Part shown: in pieces, positions 32,871 through 42,793 of the stretch
Position numbering within the stretch: position 1 is the stretch's first letter
Layout of the letters: every line of letters begins with the position of its first letter
NCBI GenBank assembly: GCA_017882375.1
Contig: JADGPP010000009.1
Coordinates: forward strand, 1-64,000
Source of the DNA: Solirubrobacteraceae bacterium
GTDB lineage: Bacteria > Actinomycetota > Thermoleophilia > Solirubrobacterales > Solirubrobacteraceae
Reading direction: 5' to 3'
Length of the DNA: 64,000 bases
Notes under the pieces: model-generated
Seen by the model: the letters and a program-made list of their open reading frames with translations, nothing else
Database searches by the model: none
Told to the model about the DNA's origin: nothing
Program-made: the position numbers and the translations under genes

Positions 32871-34505
32871 CTAGCCATTGCGGCACGAGCCCGCCAGGCC
32901 CAGCGCCCGGCCGAGCGAGAAGCGCGCGCGCACGAGCAGCGGGCCAGGCGCGCGTGCGCGAACCCTCGTCCAGCCGCCGGCCGCCCGGCTGACGCAGCCG
33001 TCGCCGCGCGCGAGCGCCCAGTAGCGCGTGAAGTGCACGCGCACGAGAAAGCTCCCTGGCGAGGTTGCCAGCAGCGCAAACGATTCGTGCCCGAGCCAGG
33101 TCAACCGTCCCGGCCCGGTCGCCAGCGGCGCCGGCGGGCGCACGGCGTAGATACGCCAGTGGCGGCTGGCGAAGACCTCGCGCAGATACGGCAGCCCGGC
33201 GCCGATCAGCCGCCCCTCGCGCGCGCTGGACGGGTCGAGCTTGGCGTCGGGCAGCGCGACGTAGGTGACCGCCTGTTCGCGCAGCCAGCGCTCGTAGCCC
33301 CGGGGCGTCAGCCGCGGCGCGAGCAGCACGGCGTTGAAGCGCGTGTCCAGCTGCTTCTCCCAGCCGCGCGCCAGCGACACGCGCGGCGCGAGCTCGGCGG
33401 TCTCCCAGTGCGTGCGCGTCAGCGGCACCTCCAGGCGCACCGGCGCGCGCGCGTGCGCATCGAGGAAGCGCTGCACCGGCACGTAGTAGGCCGCGCCCGT
33501 GGACCGGTTGCCGGCCACCGCCAGCGTCTCGCGCAGCGGCCCCCACCCCGCCCACGCCGCCCACAGGCACAGAGCGATCGCCGCCGGCGCCATGCGCCGC
33601 AGCGACGCCCGCGCGTGCGTGGCGCGGCCCGACAGCAGCGCCCCCAGCAGCAGCGGCCCGGCGAGCAGCACGCCGTAGCGCTCGATGTTGCTGCCCATCG
33701 GCGTGTGCACGAACAGGAAGGCCACGCATGCGAGCAGGTACAGCGCCGCGCCCAGGCGCAACCGCCCGTGCCCGCGCGGCAGGCCCCAAACGAACGCCGA
33801 GACGACGAGCACCGTCGTGGCGAACGACACGGTCGGGTAGGGCTCAAAGCCCCCCTCTGGGAACAGCAGGGCGAGCATCAGCACGACGACCGCGGCCGGA
33901 ATCGCGAGCACGAGCAGCGGCTGAGCCGAGCGCCGCCACAGGGCGTCGGTGAGGGCCGCCAGACCGAGCAGCACACCGGCGACCGGGCTCGCCGCCGCGC
34001 TGGCGACCGCCAGCACCAGCGCCAGGCGCGAACGTCCGCGCGAGCGCGCGAGCACGGCGGCGAGCGCGAAGCAGACTCCCAGCGCGAACGCCAGGCGACC
34101 GATCCACACGTCGCCGACGGCCGCCAGCGCGAACAGCGCCGCCGCCCAGCGCCCGGCGCGGCCGTACGCCGCCACCGCCAACGCTTCAAAGCAGGCGACC
34201 GAAGCGAGCACCGACAGCGCACCGACGACGCGCAGCCCGAACACCCAGGCCAGCGGCCCGAACAGCACGCTGTAGCCGGGCAGGTCGTGACCGGCGTACC
34301 AGTGCTCGTCGTAGACGGCCAAGCCGAGGTGCTCGAACAGGCCCAGGCGGTACGCCGCGGCCGCCAGATCCGGCGTGCGCGGCGCGACGATCAGCCAGGC
34401 GACGAGCAGCGCGACGGCGAGCATCAGCCCCAGCGGCGCCGCGCGAACGCGCTTGGTGGGAAGATCGACCGGGGTCCGGTGTGCTACCCCACCGGACCCC
34501 GGCAC
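32871..34505 (-). CDS. Polytopic membrane protein with extracytoplasmic C-terminal domain
   Basis: About ten hydrophobic helices in the first ~330 residues (for example MLAVALLVAWLIVAP, LGAALYLLACVAFLFVHTP, MAPAAIALCLWAAWAGW) and a soluble C-terminal region of ~200 residues. The early YDEHWYAGHDLPGYSVLFGPLAW (loop 1) has the acidic, aromatic look of GT-C type glycosyltransferase loops, but the family is not certain. GTG 34505 or ATG 34424 could be the start; the first would place a perfect hairpin (34469-34502) over codons 2-12. Confidence 0.65.
   Translation of the reverse strand: MPGSGGVAHRTPVDLPTKRVRAAPLGLMLAVALLVAWLIVAPRTPDLAAAAYRLGLFEHLGLAVYDEHWYAGHDLPGYSVLFGPLAWVFGLRVVGALSVLASVACFEALAVAAYGRAGRWAAALFALAAVGDVWIGRLAFALGVCFALAAVLARSRGRSRLALVLAVASAAASPVAGVLLGLAALTDALWRRSAQPLLVLAIPAAVVVLMLALLFPEGGFEPYPTVSFATTVLVVSAFVWGLPRGHGRLRLGAALYLLACVAFLFVHTPMGSNIERYGVLLAGPLLLGALLSGRATHARASLRRMAPAAIALCLWAAWAGWGPLRETLAVAGNRSTGAAYYVPVQRFLDAHARAPVRLEVPLTRTHWETAELAPRVSLARGWEKQLDTRFNAVLLAPRLTPRGYERWLREQAVTYVALPDAKLDPSSAREGRLIGAGLPYLREVFASRHWRIYAVRPPAPLATGPGRLTWLGHESFALLATSPGSFLVRVHFTRYWALARGDGCVSRAAGGWTRVRARAPGPLLVRARFSLGRALGLAGSCRNG
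34469..34502. repeat. Perfect 13-bp inverted repeat at the start of a membrane protein gene
   Basis: CCGGGGTCCGGTG (34469-34481) and CACCGGACCCCGG (34490-34502) pair without mismatch around an 8-nt loop TGCTACCC. In RNA this stem would be extremely stable. It lies just inside the GTG start or in the 5' leader of the minus-strand gene and has no U-tract. Confidence 0.7.
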
Positions 34506-34601
34506 ACCCGCCTGTGCAACGACGGATCTGTACTGCTCTGAACCGGTGAGACGCCCCGAAGTAGCTGTGTAGGACAACCGCACGCCAAGATAATGACGGC
34601 C

Positions 34602-35327
34602 ATGCGCATCGCGAACTCCATCGGGCGTCTCCGCGGATCGGCCCGCGCGCGACCGCCGCGGGCTCGGCCGGCTCGCCGCGCCCCACTCGTCGCGGCGTCG
34701 TTCGCGGCGCTGGCCGCCTTCGCGCTGTGCGCAGGCTGCGGCACGGGGCATCCGAAGGCGATCGGCGTGGGCACGCTGGCCGAAGCGCAGACGTTCCCCT
34801 ACTTCCGCGTCTACTGGGTCGGGCGCCGCTTCCTCGGCCAGCCGCTGGCCGCCGCCGACGGGCAGAAGGGCTACATCAGCTCGGTCGGCGACAGCGTCTA
34901 CTACGGCGACTGCGTGAAGGGCAAAGGGATCTTCGGCGGCGGCAGCTGCATCCTGCCGCTGCAGGTGACGACGGTCGTCTACCGGCTGCACTCCAACGCC
35001 ACGCTCGGGCGCCAGCGAAACATCGTCGTGCGCGGAGTCCCGGCGACGGTCTACGACGAAGGCCGCTCGATCGAGGTCTACAGCGGGCGCGTGGCGATCG
35101 ACCTCTTCTCCAACACCTTCGCGCACGCCTACGCCGCCGCGCGCGCGTTGCTGCCGCTCAACGCGCCCGGCTCAGCCGCGACGGACCTGCCGCCGCCGAT
35201 CTACTGCCCCGGACTGGACGGTCCGCAGAGCGCGCAGCTCAAAGGCGTGATGGCGCGACTGCCCGCTCACGTCTGCCAGCGTGCGAGCGCCGCGCTGGCC
35301 TTCGCCGCGAGCGTGTCCGGGAGCTAG
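34602..35327 (+). CDS. Putative lipoprotein, 241 aa
   Basis: MRIANSIGRLRG, an Arg-rich n-region, a hydrophobic stretch AASFAALAAFALCAGC with lipobox LCAGC, then a secreted domain. KGYISSVGDSVYYGDCVKGK, GGSCILPLQVTTVVYRL and LPPPIYCPGLDGP contain four further Cys that may form disulfides. No enzyme motif recognised. ATG 34602 is preferred over 34593 because GATAAT (34589-34594) ends 7 nt before it (and overlaps the earlier ATG). Confidence 0.75.
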   Translation: MRIANSIGRLRGSARARPPRARPARRAPLVAASFAALAAFALCAGCGTGHPKAIGVGTLAEAQTFPYFRVYWVGRRFLGQPLAAADGQKGYISSVGDSVYYGDCVKGKGIFGGGSCILPLQVTTVVYRLHSNATLGRQRNIVVRGVPATVYDEGRSIEVYSGRVAIDLFSNTFAHAYAAARALLPLNAPGSAATDLPPPIYCPGLDGPQSAQLKGVMARLPAHVCQRASAALAFAASVSGS

Positions 35328-36433
35328 CCGGTGAGGCCCGGCGCGAGCGGTTTGCCGATTTCGCGGCGCAGGCTGAGGAAGGCCAGCGAGCCGATCACGG
35401 CGGGAATCCACAGGGAGATCGCGCGGTAGATGACGACGGCCACGACGACGTGCGAGGCGGGGCGAACGCCGAACAGCAGCAGCATGCCGACGAGTCCGCC
35501 TTCGACGGCGATCATCCCGCCGGGAATCGGGATCGAGTTGGCGAGCATGCCGACGAGATAGGCCATCGCCACCACCCAGAACGACGGCGCGTCGCCGAAC
35601 GCCGCCAGACACGCGTACAGCGCGACGTTGTCCAGCAGCCAATACGCCACGGCGCCGAGCAGGCGCCAGTCGTGCTCGCGGATCAGGCGCAGCGCGTCGG
35701 CGACGCCGTCGGCCAGCGCCGTCAACGCGATGGCCCGGCGCCCGCCCTGCAGCGAGTCCCGAGTCGCCGCGCGGCGCGCCCACGCGGCGAGCAGCAGGGT
35801 ACCGGCGATCGTCGCCAGCGCCGCAATGGCGGGCAGCAGCGTCAGCGCAACCTTGCGCGAGCCCGGCAGCAGCCCTAGCCACATCGGCACGCCGATCACC
35901 ACGACGGCGCCGACGTTGACGGCGCTGGTCAGCACGAAGATCAGCACCGAGCGCCGCGCGATGCGGTCTGCGGAGATGCCTTTGCTGCGCAGCACCCACG
36001 CGCCGAGCGCGATGCCGGCGAGTCCGCTCACCGAGACGACCGAGTTGACCGCCAGCTCGGCCAGCGACAGGCGCGAGGTGAGCCTGCGGCCGAGCATCCC
36101 GAAGACGAGCCCGAACAGCACGGCGTAACCGGCGCACGAGAGCAGCTCCAGGCAGACCGCCCCGCCGAGCCACGCCGGGTCGCCGTCGGCGATGTGGTCG
36201 AGCGCCCTGCGCAGATCGGGGACCCCGAGCAGCAGCGCCGCGTCGAGCGCGAAGAAGACGAGCAGGCTGATCACGCTGTTGCGCAGAGTGCGCGACTGCG
36301 CCCGCATCACGTCGCCGGTCTCCTCGAGCGCGCCCTGCTGACCGGGCGCGCCCGGCTCACTGGCGATGGTCGGCTCCCATGGCGATCGTTCGCATCCTCG
36401 TCGGTTGACGTTAGCCACTCGTGCGCTGCTCAC
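35324..36433 (-). CDS. YbhN/UPF0104-type membrane protein (lysylphosphatidylglycerol synthase TM-like)
   Basis: A 369-residue flippase-like integral membrane protein with about eight helices. NSVVSVSGLAGIALGAWVLR and NSIPIPGGMIAVEGGLVGMLLLFGV (the conserved P-G-G-x-G-x-x-E pattern) are diagnostic of the UPF0104 family, homologous to the TM domain of MprF. There is no C-terminal lysyltransferase domain. Putative role: lipid or polyprenyl-glycan translocation. The first ~40 residues are hydrophilic and the GTG start is uncertain. It is divergent from the two-component system. Confidence 0.82.
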   Translation of the reverse strand: MSSARVANVNRRGCERSPWEPTIASEPGAPGQQGALEETGDVMRAQSRTLRNSVISLLVFFALDAALLLGVPDLRRALDHIADGDPAWLGGAVCLELLSCAGYAVLFGLVFGMLGRRLTSRLSLAELAVNSVVSVSGLAGIALGAWVLRSKGISADRIARRSVLIFVLTSAVNVGAVVVIGVPMWLGLLPGSRKVALTLLPAIAALATIAGTLLLAAWARRAATRDSLQGGRRAIALTALADGVADALRLIREHDWRLLGAVAYWLLDNVALYACLAAFGDAPSFWVVAMAYLVGMLANSIPIPGGMIAVEGGLVGMLLLFGVRPASHVVVAVVIYRAISLWIPAVIGSLAFLSLRREIGKPLAPGLTG

Positions 36434-36505
36434 GCCACGGTAGCCTCACAGGTAGCTGAACCCGCCCTCCGCCGCAGCGAAGCGACCGAAGCGGCGGGGA
36501 TGGTT

Positions 36506-37207
36506 ATGAGCCTCATGGCCGAGCAAGCCCGCATACTGGTCGTCGACGACGAGCCCGCCGTGCAGAGCGCGCTGTCGCGGGCGCTCACGCTCGAGCGCTA
36601 CGAGGTTGCGCAGGCGATCGACGGACGCGAGGCGCTGGAGCGTCTCGCCGACGCCGCCTACGAGGTCGTGATCCTCGACATCTCGATGCCCTACATCGAC
36701 GGGCTGGAGGTGTGCCGGCGCCTGCGCGACGGCGGCGACCGCACGCCGGTGCTGATGCTCACCGCGCGCGAGCAGGTCGACGACCGCGTCGCCGGCCTCG
36801 ACGCCGGCGCCGACGACTACCTGGTCAAGCCGTTCGCGCTGCGCGAGCTGCTGGCGCGCGTGCGCGCGCTGCTGCGGCGCTCCGGCGACGAGGACGAGCA
36901 GGAGCGTGCGCTGGCCTTCGAGGATCTGCGCCTGGACCGGCTGGCGCACGAGGCGTGGCGCGGCGAACGGCTGCTGGCGCTGACGCGAACCGAGTTCCTG
37001 CTGCTGGAGATGTTCATGCGCCACCCCCGCCAGGTGCTCACCCGCTCGGCGATCTTCGAGCACGTGTGGGGCTATGACTTCGGCTCGACCTCCAACTCGC
37101 TCGGCGTCTACATGGGCTACCTGCGGCGCAAGACCGAGGTCGGCGACGAGCCGCGCCTGCTGCACACGGTGCGCGGCGTCGGCTACGTGCTGCGAGCCTT
37201 GGCATGA
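36506..37207 (+). CDS. OmpR/PhoB-family response regulator (MprA-like)
   Basis: A 233-residue regulator: receiver domain ARILVVDDEPAVQSALSRAL with acidic pair, phospho-acceptor Asp58 (VVILDISMP), Thr in MLTARE and Lys in YLVKPFALREL, then a winged-helix DNA-binding domain LTRTEFLLLEMFMRHPRQVL and HTVRGVGYVLRAL. ATG 36506 has GGGGA upstream. Its stop overlaps the kinase start (ATGA). By homology to MprAB it may respond to envelope stress, but the signal is unknown. Confidence 0.9.
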   Translation: MSLMAEQARILVVDDEPAVQSALSRALTLERYEVAQAIDGREALERLADAAYEVVILDISMPYIDGLEVCRRLRDGGDRTPVLMLTAREQVDDRVAGLDAGADDYLVKPFALRELLARVRALLRRSGDEDEQERALAFEDLRLDRLAHEAWRGERLLALTRTEFLLLEMFMRHPRQVLTRSAIFEHVWGYDFGSTSNSLGVYMGYLRRKTEVGDEPRLLHTVRGVGYVLRALA

Positions 37208-38796
37208 GCTTTCGCCGGCGCATCGCCCTGGCCTCGGCCGCCGCCGTCGCGATCGCCGTCGTGCTCGCGTCGGCGCTCACGTACCTGCTGACGTCAAACC
37301 AGCTGCACAGTCAGGTCGACGCGCAACTGCGCAACCGGGCGCGAACGGCCGGACGGCTGCAGCGCTACCTCAAACCCGGCGGCAAACCGGCGGCGATCGC
37401 GAAGACCGACAGCGAACGGCTCGGGCTCGATCTCAACGGACTGGCCGACTCCAACAAAGACTCCGCTGAAGACGGGGCAGGCTCCGGCGAAGCCCAGGGC
37501 GGCACCAGCGCACCGCGCTACGGCCCCACCGCGACGAACCTGTTCGGCAGGCTCCCCCCGGGTCCCGACCAGGTCCGCGGCTACCAGCAGGTCGTCAACG
37601 CGGGCGGGGCGATCGTCGTGCGCTCGGCGCGCAACATCTCGCTGCCGGTCGACCCGGCGACGCTTCGGCTGGCCAGGGACGGCGGGCTGCCGTTCTTCCG
37701 CGACGCACGCGTCAGCGGGATCCACCTGCGCATCCTCGCCGAGCCGTTCGGCAAAGGGCGCGCCGTGCAGCTCGCACAGCCGCTGACCGAAGTGGACAGC
37801 CTGCTCAGCCGTCTGCGCCTGATCCTGGCGCTGCTCGATCTCAGCGGCATCGCGATCGCGGCGCTGCTTGGGCGCCTGGTGGCCGGGGCCGCTGTGCTGC
37901 CACTCAAGCGCCTGAGCGAGGCCACCGAGCACGTCGCGCTCACGCAGGATCTCAGCGGTCGCATCAAATCGGTCGGCGAAGACGAGATCGGACGGCTCGC
38001 GCGCAGCTTCAACGCGATGCTCGACGCGCTCGAGCGCTCGATGAGCGCGCTGGACGCCTCCGTGCACGCGCAGCGCCAGCTCGTCGCCGACGCATCGCAC
38101 GAGCTGCGCACGCCCGTCACGAGCCTGCGCACGAACATCGAGATCCTGCAACAGGCAGAGGACATGGACCTGCAGGATCGCCGGCGCCTGCTGAGCGATG
38201 TGGTCGAGCAGATCGAGGAGCTGACCGGGCTGATGAACGACCTGATCGAACTCGCTCGCGGAGAAGAGCAGGCGTCCTCGGCCGAGCACGTGCGTCTGGA
38301 TCTGGTCGTCGGCGAAGTGGTCGAGCGCGCCCACAGGCACACGCCCGCGACGACCTTCGCCGTCAGCCTGCAGCCGACGGTCGTCGTCGGCGTTCCCGCG
38401 CGGCTGCAGCGCGCGGTGACGAACCTGATCGACAACGCCGCCAAGTACAGCCCGCCCGACGAACCGGTCGAGATCGCGCTGCGCGGCGAGCAGCTGACCG
38501 TGCGCGATCACGGCCCGGGAATATCGGCCGAGGACCTGCCGCACGTCTTCGATCGCTTCTACCGCGGCGCCGAGGCGCGCGGGCGACCGGGCTCGGGGCT
38601 CGGGCTGGCGATCGTGCGTCAGGTCGCCGACCAACATGGCGGCAGCATCGCCGCAGAGGCCGCGGCCGGAGGGGGAACGCTGATGCGCCTGGCGCTGCCG
38701 GGAGCCGAGCCGGTCGAGGCCGACTCATCCGAGCCGGCCTCGCGGTCGCTGTCGGGCGCCGCCGAGGCGGCGCGCCGCGAGCGCTCGACCGTCTGA
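37204..38796 (+). CDS. HAMP-domain sensor histidine kinase (MprB-like)
   Basis: A 530-residue membrane kinase. TM1 (LASAAAVAIAVVLASALTYLL), extracytoplasmic sensor of ~170 residues with a long Gly/Asp linker, TM2 (LRLILALLDLSGIAIAALLG), HAMP, HisKA with His299 (DASHELRTPVTSLRTNIEIL), and HATPase N/G boxes (NLIDNAAKYS, DRFYRG, GSGLGLAIVRQVADQHGG). It phosphorylates the co-transcribed regulator. The last 178 bp overlap the antisense AraC-family gene. Confidence 0.9.
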   Translation: MSFRRRIALASAAAVAIAVVLASALTYLLTSNQLHSQVDAQLRNRARTAGRLQRYLKPGGKPAAIAKTDSERLGLDLNGLADSNKDSAEDGAGSGEAQGGTSAPRYGPTATNLFGRLPPGPDQVRGYQQVVNAGGAIVVRSARNISLPVDPATLRLARDGGLPFFRDARVSGIHLRILAEPFGKGRAVQLAQPLTEVDSLLSRLRLILALLDLSGIAIAALLGRLVAGAAVLPLKRLSEATEHVALTQDLSGRIKSVGEDEIGRLARSFNAMLDALERSMSALDASVHAQRQLVADASHELRTPVTSLRTNIEILQQAEDMDLQDRRRLLSDVVEQIEELTGLMNDLIELARGEEQASSAEHVRLDLVVGEVVERAHRHTPATTFAVSLQPTVVVGVPARLQRAVTNLIDNAAKYSPPDEPVEIALRGEQLTVRDHGPGISAEDLPHVFDRFYRGAEARGRPGSGLGLAIVRQVADQHGGSIAAEAAAGGGTLMRLALPGAEPVEADSSEPASRSLSGAAEAARRERSTV

Positions 38797-39173
38797 GCGC
38801 CCGTGCGCGTCCGCTGCGCTCTGTGCGCGCGCGCCTGCTCGCGAAAGCGCGCCGGCGCGAGTCCGTAGCGGCGGCGAAACGCCCCCGCGAAGTGGGCCGC
38901 CTGGCGGTAGCCGACCAGTCGCGCGACGTCGCTGACGGGGATCGCCGGCTGCTCGGCGAGCAGCTGCGCCGCCGCCGTCATCCGCCGCGCGAGCAGATCC
39001 TCGTGAAAGCTCATCTCGCCGAACTGCGCGTAGGCGCGCTGCACCTGGCGCGGTGAGCTGGACACGGCGCCGGCGACCACGGCGAGCGTCAGCCGGCGGC
39101 GGTAGTGACGCGCGACGACCACGCGCGCGAGCAGATACAGCCGCCGTCGGGTCGCAAGCGTCTGCGGTTGCAC
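38619..39173 (-). CDS. AraC-family DNA-binding protein (HTH only), antisense to the kinase 3' end
   Basis: A 184-residue protein without a sensor domain. The two AraC helix-turn-helix motifs are visible: LAVVAGAVSSSPRQVQRAYA and PVSDVARLVGYRQAAHFAGAFRRRYGLAPARFR. After about residue 125 the frame continues for ~59 Ser/Ala/Pro-rich residues into the complement of the kinase gene. GTG 39173 (VQPQTLATRRRLYLL) is the likely start; the frame is open further upstream. It follows the fructosamine kinase gene by 52 nt. Confidence 0.7.
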   Translation of the reverse strand: MQPQTLATRRRLYLLARVVVARHYRRRLTLAVVAGAVSSSPRQVQRAYAQFGEMSFHEDLLARRMTAAAQLLAEQPAIPVSDVARLVGYRQAAHFAGAFRRRYGLAPARFREQARAHRAQRTRTGAQTVERSRRAASAAPDSDREAGSDESASTGSAPGSARRISVPPPAAASAAMLPPCWSAT

Positions 39174-39225
39174 ACCTTCGATTCCGACCGCGCATGCCCG
39201 CGCGGGACGCGACCGCGCGGGACGC

Positions 39226-40122
39226 TCAGGCGTAGCGGCGCGCCATGCGTTCGGCCGCCGCGCGATAGGAGCCGCCGAACAGCAGCGCGTGCACGAGCAG
39301 CGGAAGCAGCTGGTACAGCCCGACGCGCTCGTGCCAGCCGTCGGTGAGCGGGGCCAGCTCTTGGTAGCTGGCGAGCGTGCGTGGCGATGGCGATCCGAAC
39401 AGGGCGAGCATCGCCAGGTCGACCTCACGGTGCCCGCCGTACGCCGACGGATCGATCAGCCACGGGCGTCCTTTCGCGTCGGCGAGCACGTTGCCCTGCC
39501 ACAGGTCGCCGTGCAGCCGCGCCGGCGCCTCGGGCGGGCCGGTCAGCTGCGACATGCGCTCGCACACCCGCTCGACAGCCTCCACCCCGGCCGGCTGAAG
39601 CGCACCGCGATCGCGCGCCTGCAGCGCCAGCGGGCGCAGCCGCCGCTCGGCGTAGAACGTCGGCCAGTCCGCCGTCGGCTCGTTCGAGAGCCGCAGCGAA
39701 GCCAGCCACGTGACGCCCGCGTCGTCGCCGTCGCGACTCCCCGGCGCCCTGTCCTCGGCGACTTCGTCCTCGTCGTGAGCGCAGGTCGGGTCAAATCGCC
39801 CGAACCCCGGCGCATGCGCCGTGTGCATCATCGCCAACCCGCGCCCGAGCTCCTGCTCGCCGTCGGCGTCCAGCGTGCCGGGCTCGATCCACTCCAGCGC
39901 GAGATAGCCGTCGTCGACGTCGAGCACGCGCGGCGTGCGCAGCGCGCCCGGCTCGGCCAGCCAGCGCAGGCCGGCGGCCTCCGCCGCAAACTCGCCCGGC
40001 GCGGCGTCCGCGCGCGTCTTCACGAACGCCTGGCGACCGTCGCGCAGAACCACCGCAAACGCTTCGTTGATGTCGCCGCCGGCGACCGGCCTAGCCTCGC
40101 GAGCGCCCGGCGGCAGGCTCAC
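39226..40122 (-). CDS. Fructosamine kinase family protein
   Basis: A 298-residue kinase of the fructosamine-3-kinase/aminoglycoside phosphotransferase fold, which phosphorylates glycated amines and leads to deglycation. VAGGDINEAFAVVLRDGRQAFVKT (nucleotide Lys), LHGDLWQGNVLADAKGRPWLIDPSAYGGHREVDLAML (catalytic HGDLWxGN and DP...GHREVDLAM) are diagnostic. The GTG start overlaps the phosphatase stop (GTGA). The pairing with a LMW tyrosine phosphatase is common in bacteria and suggests joint repair of phosphorylated ketoamines. Confidence 0.9.
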   Translation of the reverse strand: MSLPPGAREARPVAGGDINEAFAVVLRDGRQAFVKTRADAAPGEFAAEAAGLRWLAEPGALRTPRVLDVDDGYLALEWIEPGTLDADGEQELGRGLAMMHTAHAPGFGRFDPTCAHDEDEVAEDRAPGSRDGDDAGVTWLASLRLSNEPTADWPTFYAERRLRPLALQARDRGALQPAGVEAVERVCERMSQLTGPPEAPARLHGDLWQGNVLADAKGRPWLIDPSAYGGHREVDLAMLALFGSPSPRTLASYQELAPLTDGWHERVGLYQLLPLLVHALLFGGSYRAAAERMARRYA

Positions 40123-40622
40123 CGAAGCTGGCCCGCGCGTATCTGCTCGAGCAGCCCTGCGCATGCCGCCTGCACGTGGTCGAGCACGCGCTCGAATCCG
40201 TCGCCGTCGCCGTAGTACGGATCGGGCACGTCGAGATCGCCCGTCTCGGCGCTCGCCGCATCGAACTCCCGCAGCAGCCTCACCTTCGCGCGCCCGGTCT
40301 CGCTCCGCGCCATGCGGCGCAGCTCGTCGACGTTCGACAGATCCATCGCGAGAATCAAATCGAAATCATCGAAATCCTCGGCGCGCACACGCCGAGCGGT
40401 GCCCTCCAGCGCGATTCCCCGCCCCGCCGCCGCGGCCGTCGCACGCTCGTCCGGCTCGCTGCCCACGTGCCAGCTGCCGGTCCCAGCCGAGTCCAGCTCG
40501 ACCTCCTGCTCCAGCCCTGCTTCGCGCACGAGCACACCCATCGTGCCCTCGGCCGTCGGCGAGCGGCAGATGTTGCCGAGGCACACGAACAGCAGGCGCA
40601 CCGGCTCATCTCGCTCCTGCAC
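40119..40622 (-). CDS. Low-molecular-weight protein-tyrosine phosphatase
   Basis: A 167-residue enzyme with the P-loop VCLGNICRSP (C14-X5-R20-S21) near the N-terminus and the general-acid loop VPDPYYGDGDGF. DLILAMDLSNVDEL is the family's central helix. In this gene order (with fructosamine kinase) it may dephosphorylate ribulosamine/fructosamine phosphates rather than proteins. GTG start 4 nt after the lepA stop. Confidence 0.92.
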   Translation of the reverse strand: MQERDEPVRLLFVCLGNICRSPTAEGTMGVLVREAGLEQEVELDSAGTGSWHVGSEPDERATAAAAGRGIALEGTARRVRAEDFDDFDLILAMDLSNVDELRRMARSETGRAKVRLLREFDAASAETGDLDVPDPYYGDGDGFERVLDHVQAACAGLLEQIRAGQLR

Positions 40623-40626
40623 GCGC

Positions 40627-42450
<1,824 letters not shown>

Positions 42451-42643
42451 GGGGGTTCGCGCCAGGGGTGGGTCCTTAGCCGCTACAGCGTAGAAGGCGT
42501 GCGCCCGCCGTGACCGTGCTCGCGCGCGGTGGCCGGCCTCCGCGCGCGCTAGCCTTGTCCTACCGGCGGATCGCCAACTCGACTACGGGCCCTCGAGGTC
42601 CAGCCGCGGCTACGCGCCGGCCCTCGGGCCGGCGGCCTGTCCA

Positions 42644-42727
42644 GGTGTCGGGAGTGTCACGCCGCCCAGGCAAGACACACGAGTCCTGGGACGTAAGTAG
42701 TAAGCGGCGATCTCTGTCGGATGCACC
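42644..42727 (+). ncRNA. Candidate structured RNA in the lepA-murJ gap
   Basis: The 343-bp gap 42451-42793 has no gene, but 42644-42727 folds as a rod. GGTG (42644) pairs with CACC (42724), GAG (42652) with CTC (42712), CGCCGC (42660-42665) with GCGGCG (42704-42709) and CCAGG (42666-42670) with CCTGG (42685-42689). The apical loop is 14 nt, with an asymmetric internal loop GACGTAAGTAGTAA. On the plus strand it is followed at once by a strong hairpin. It lacks the GGAAGGAAGCAGC core of SRP RNA. Strand is uncertain. Confidence 0.35.
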
Positions 42728-42750
42728 GGGCGGGCCAATGGCCCGCCCGG
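42726..42750. terminator. Strong 11-bp hairpin downstream of murJ
   Basis: CCGGGCGGGCC (42726-42736), loop AAT, GGCCCGCCCGG (42740-42750), with no mismatch. On the minus strand it lies 44 nt after the murJ stop; on the plus strand it follows the candidate RNA and is trailed by CAGCATTTCC. Probably a terminator, possibly in both directions. Confidence 0.65.
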
Positions 42751-42793
42751 CAGCATTTCCGGACCCGATCGCCCGGCGCTCCACGCCCGGCGC

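Noticed and set aside
42644-42727. Interpretation of the lepA-murJ structured segment as SRP (4.5S) RNA or tmRNA
   Set aside because: The GGAAGGAAGCAGC core and tmRNA ends are absent.
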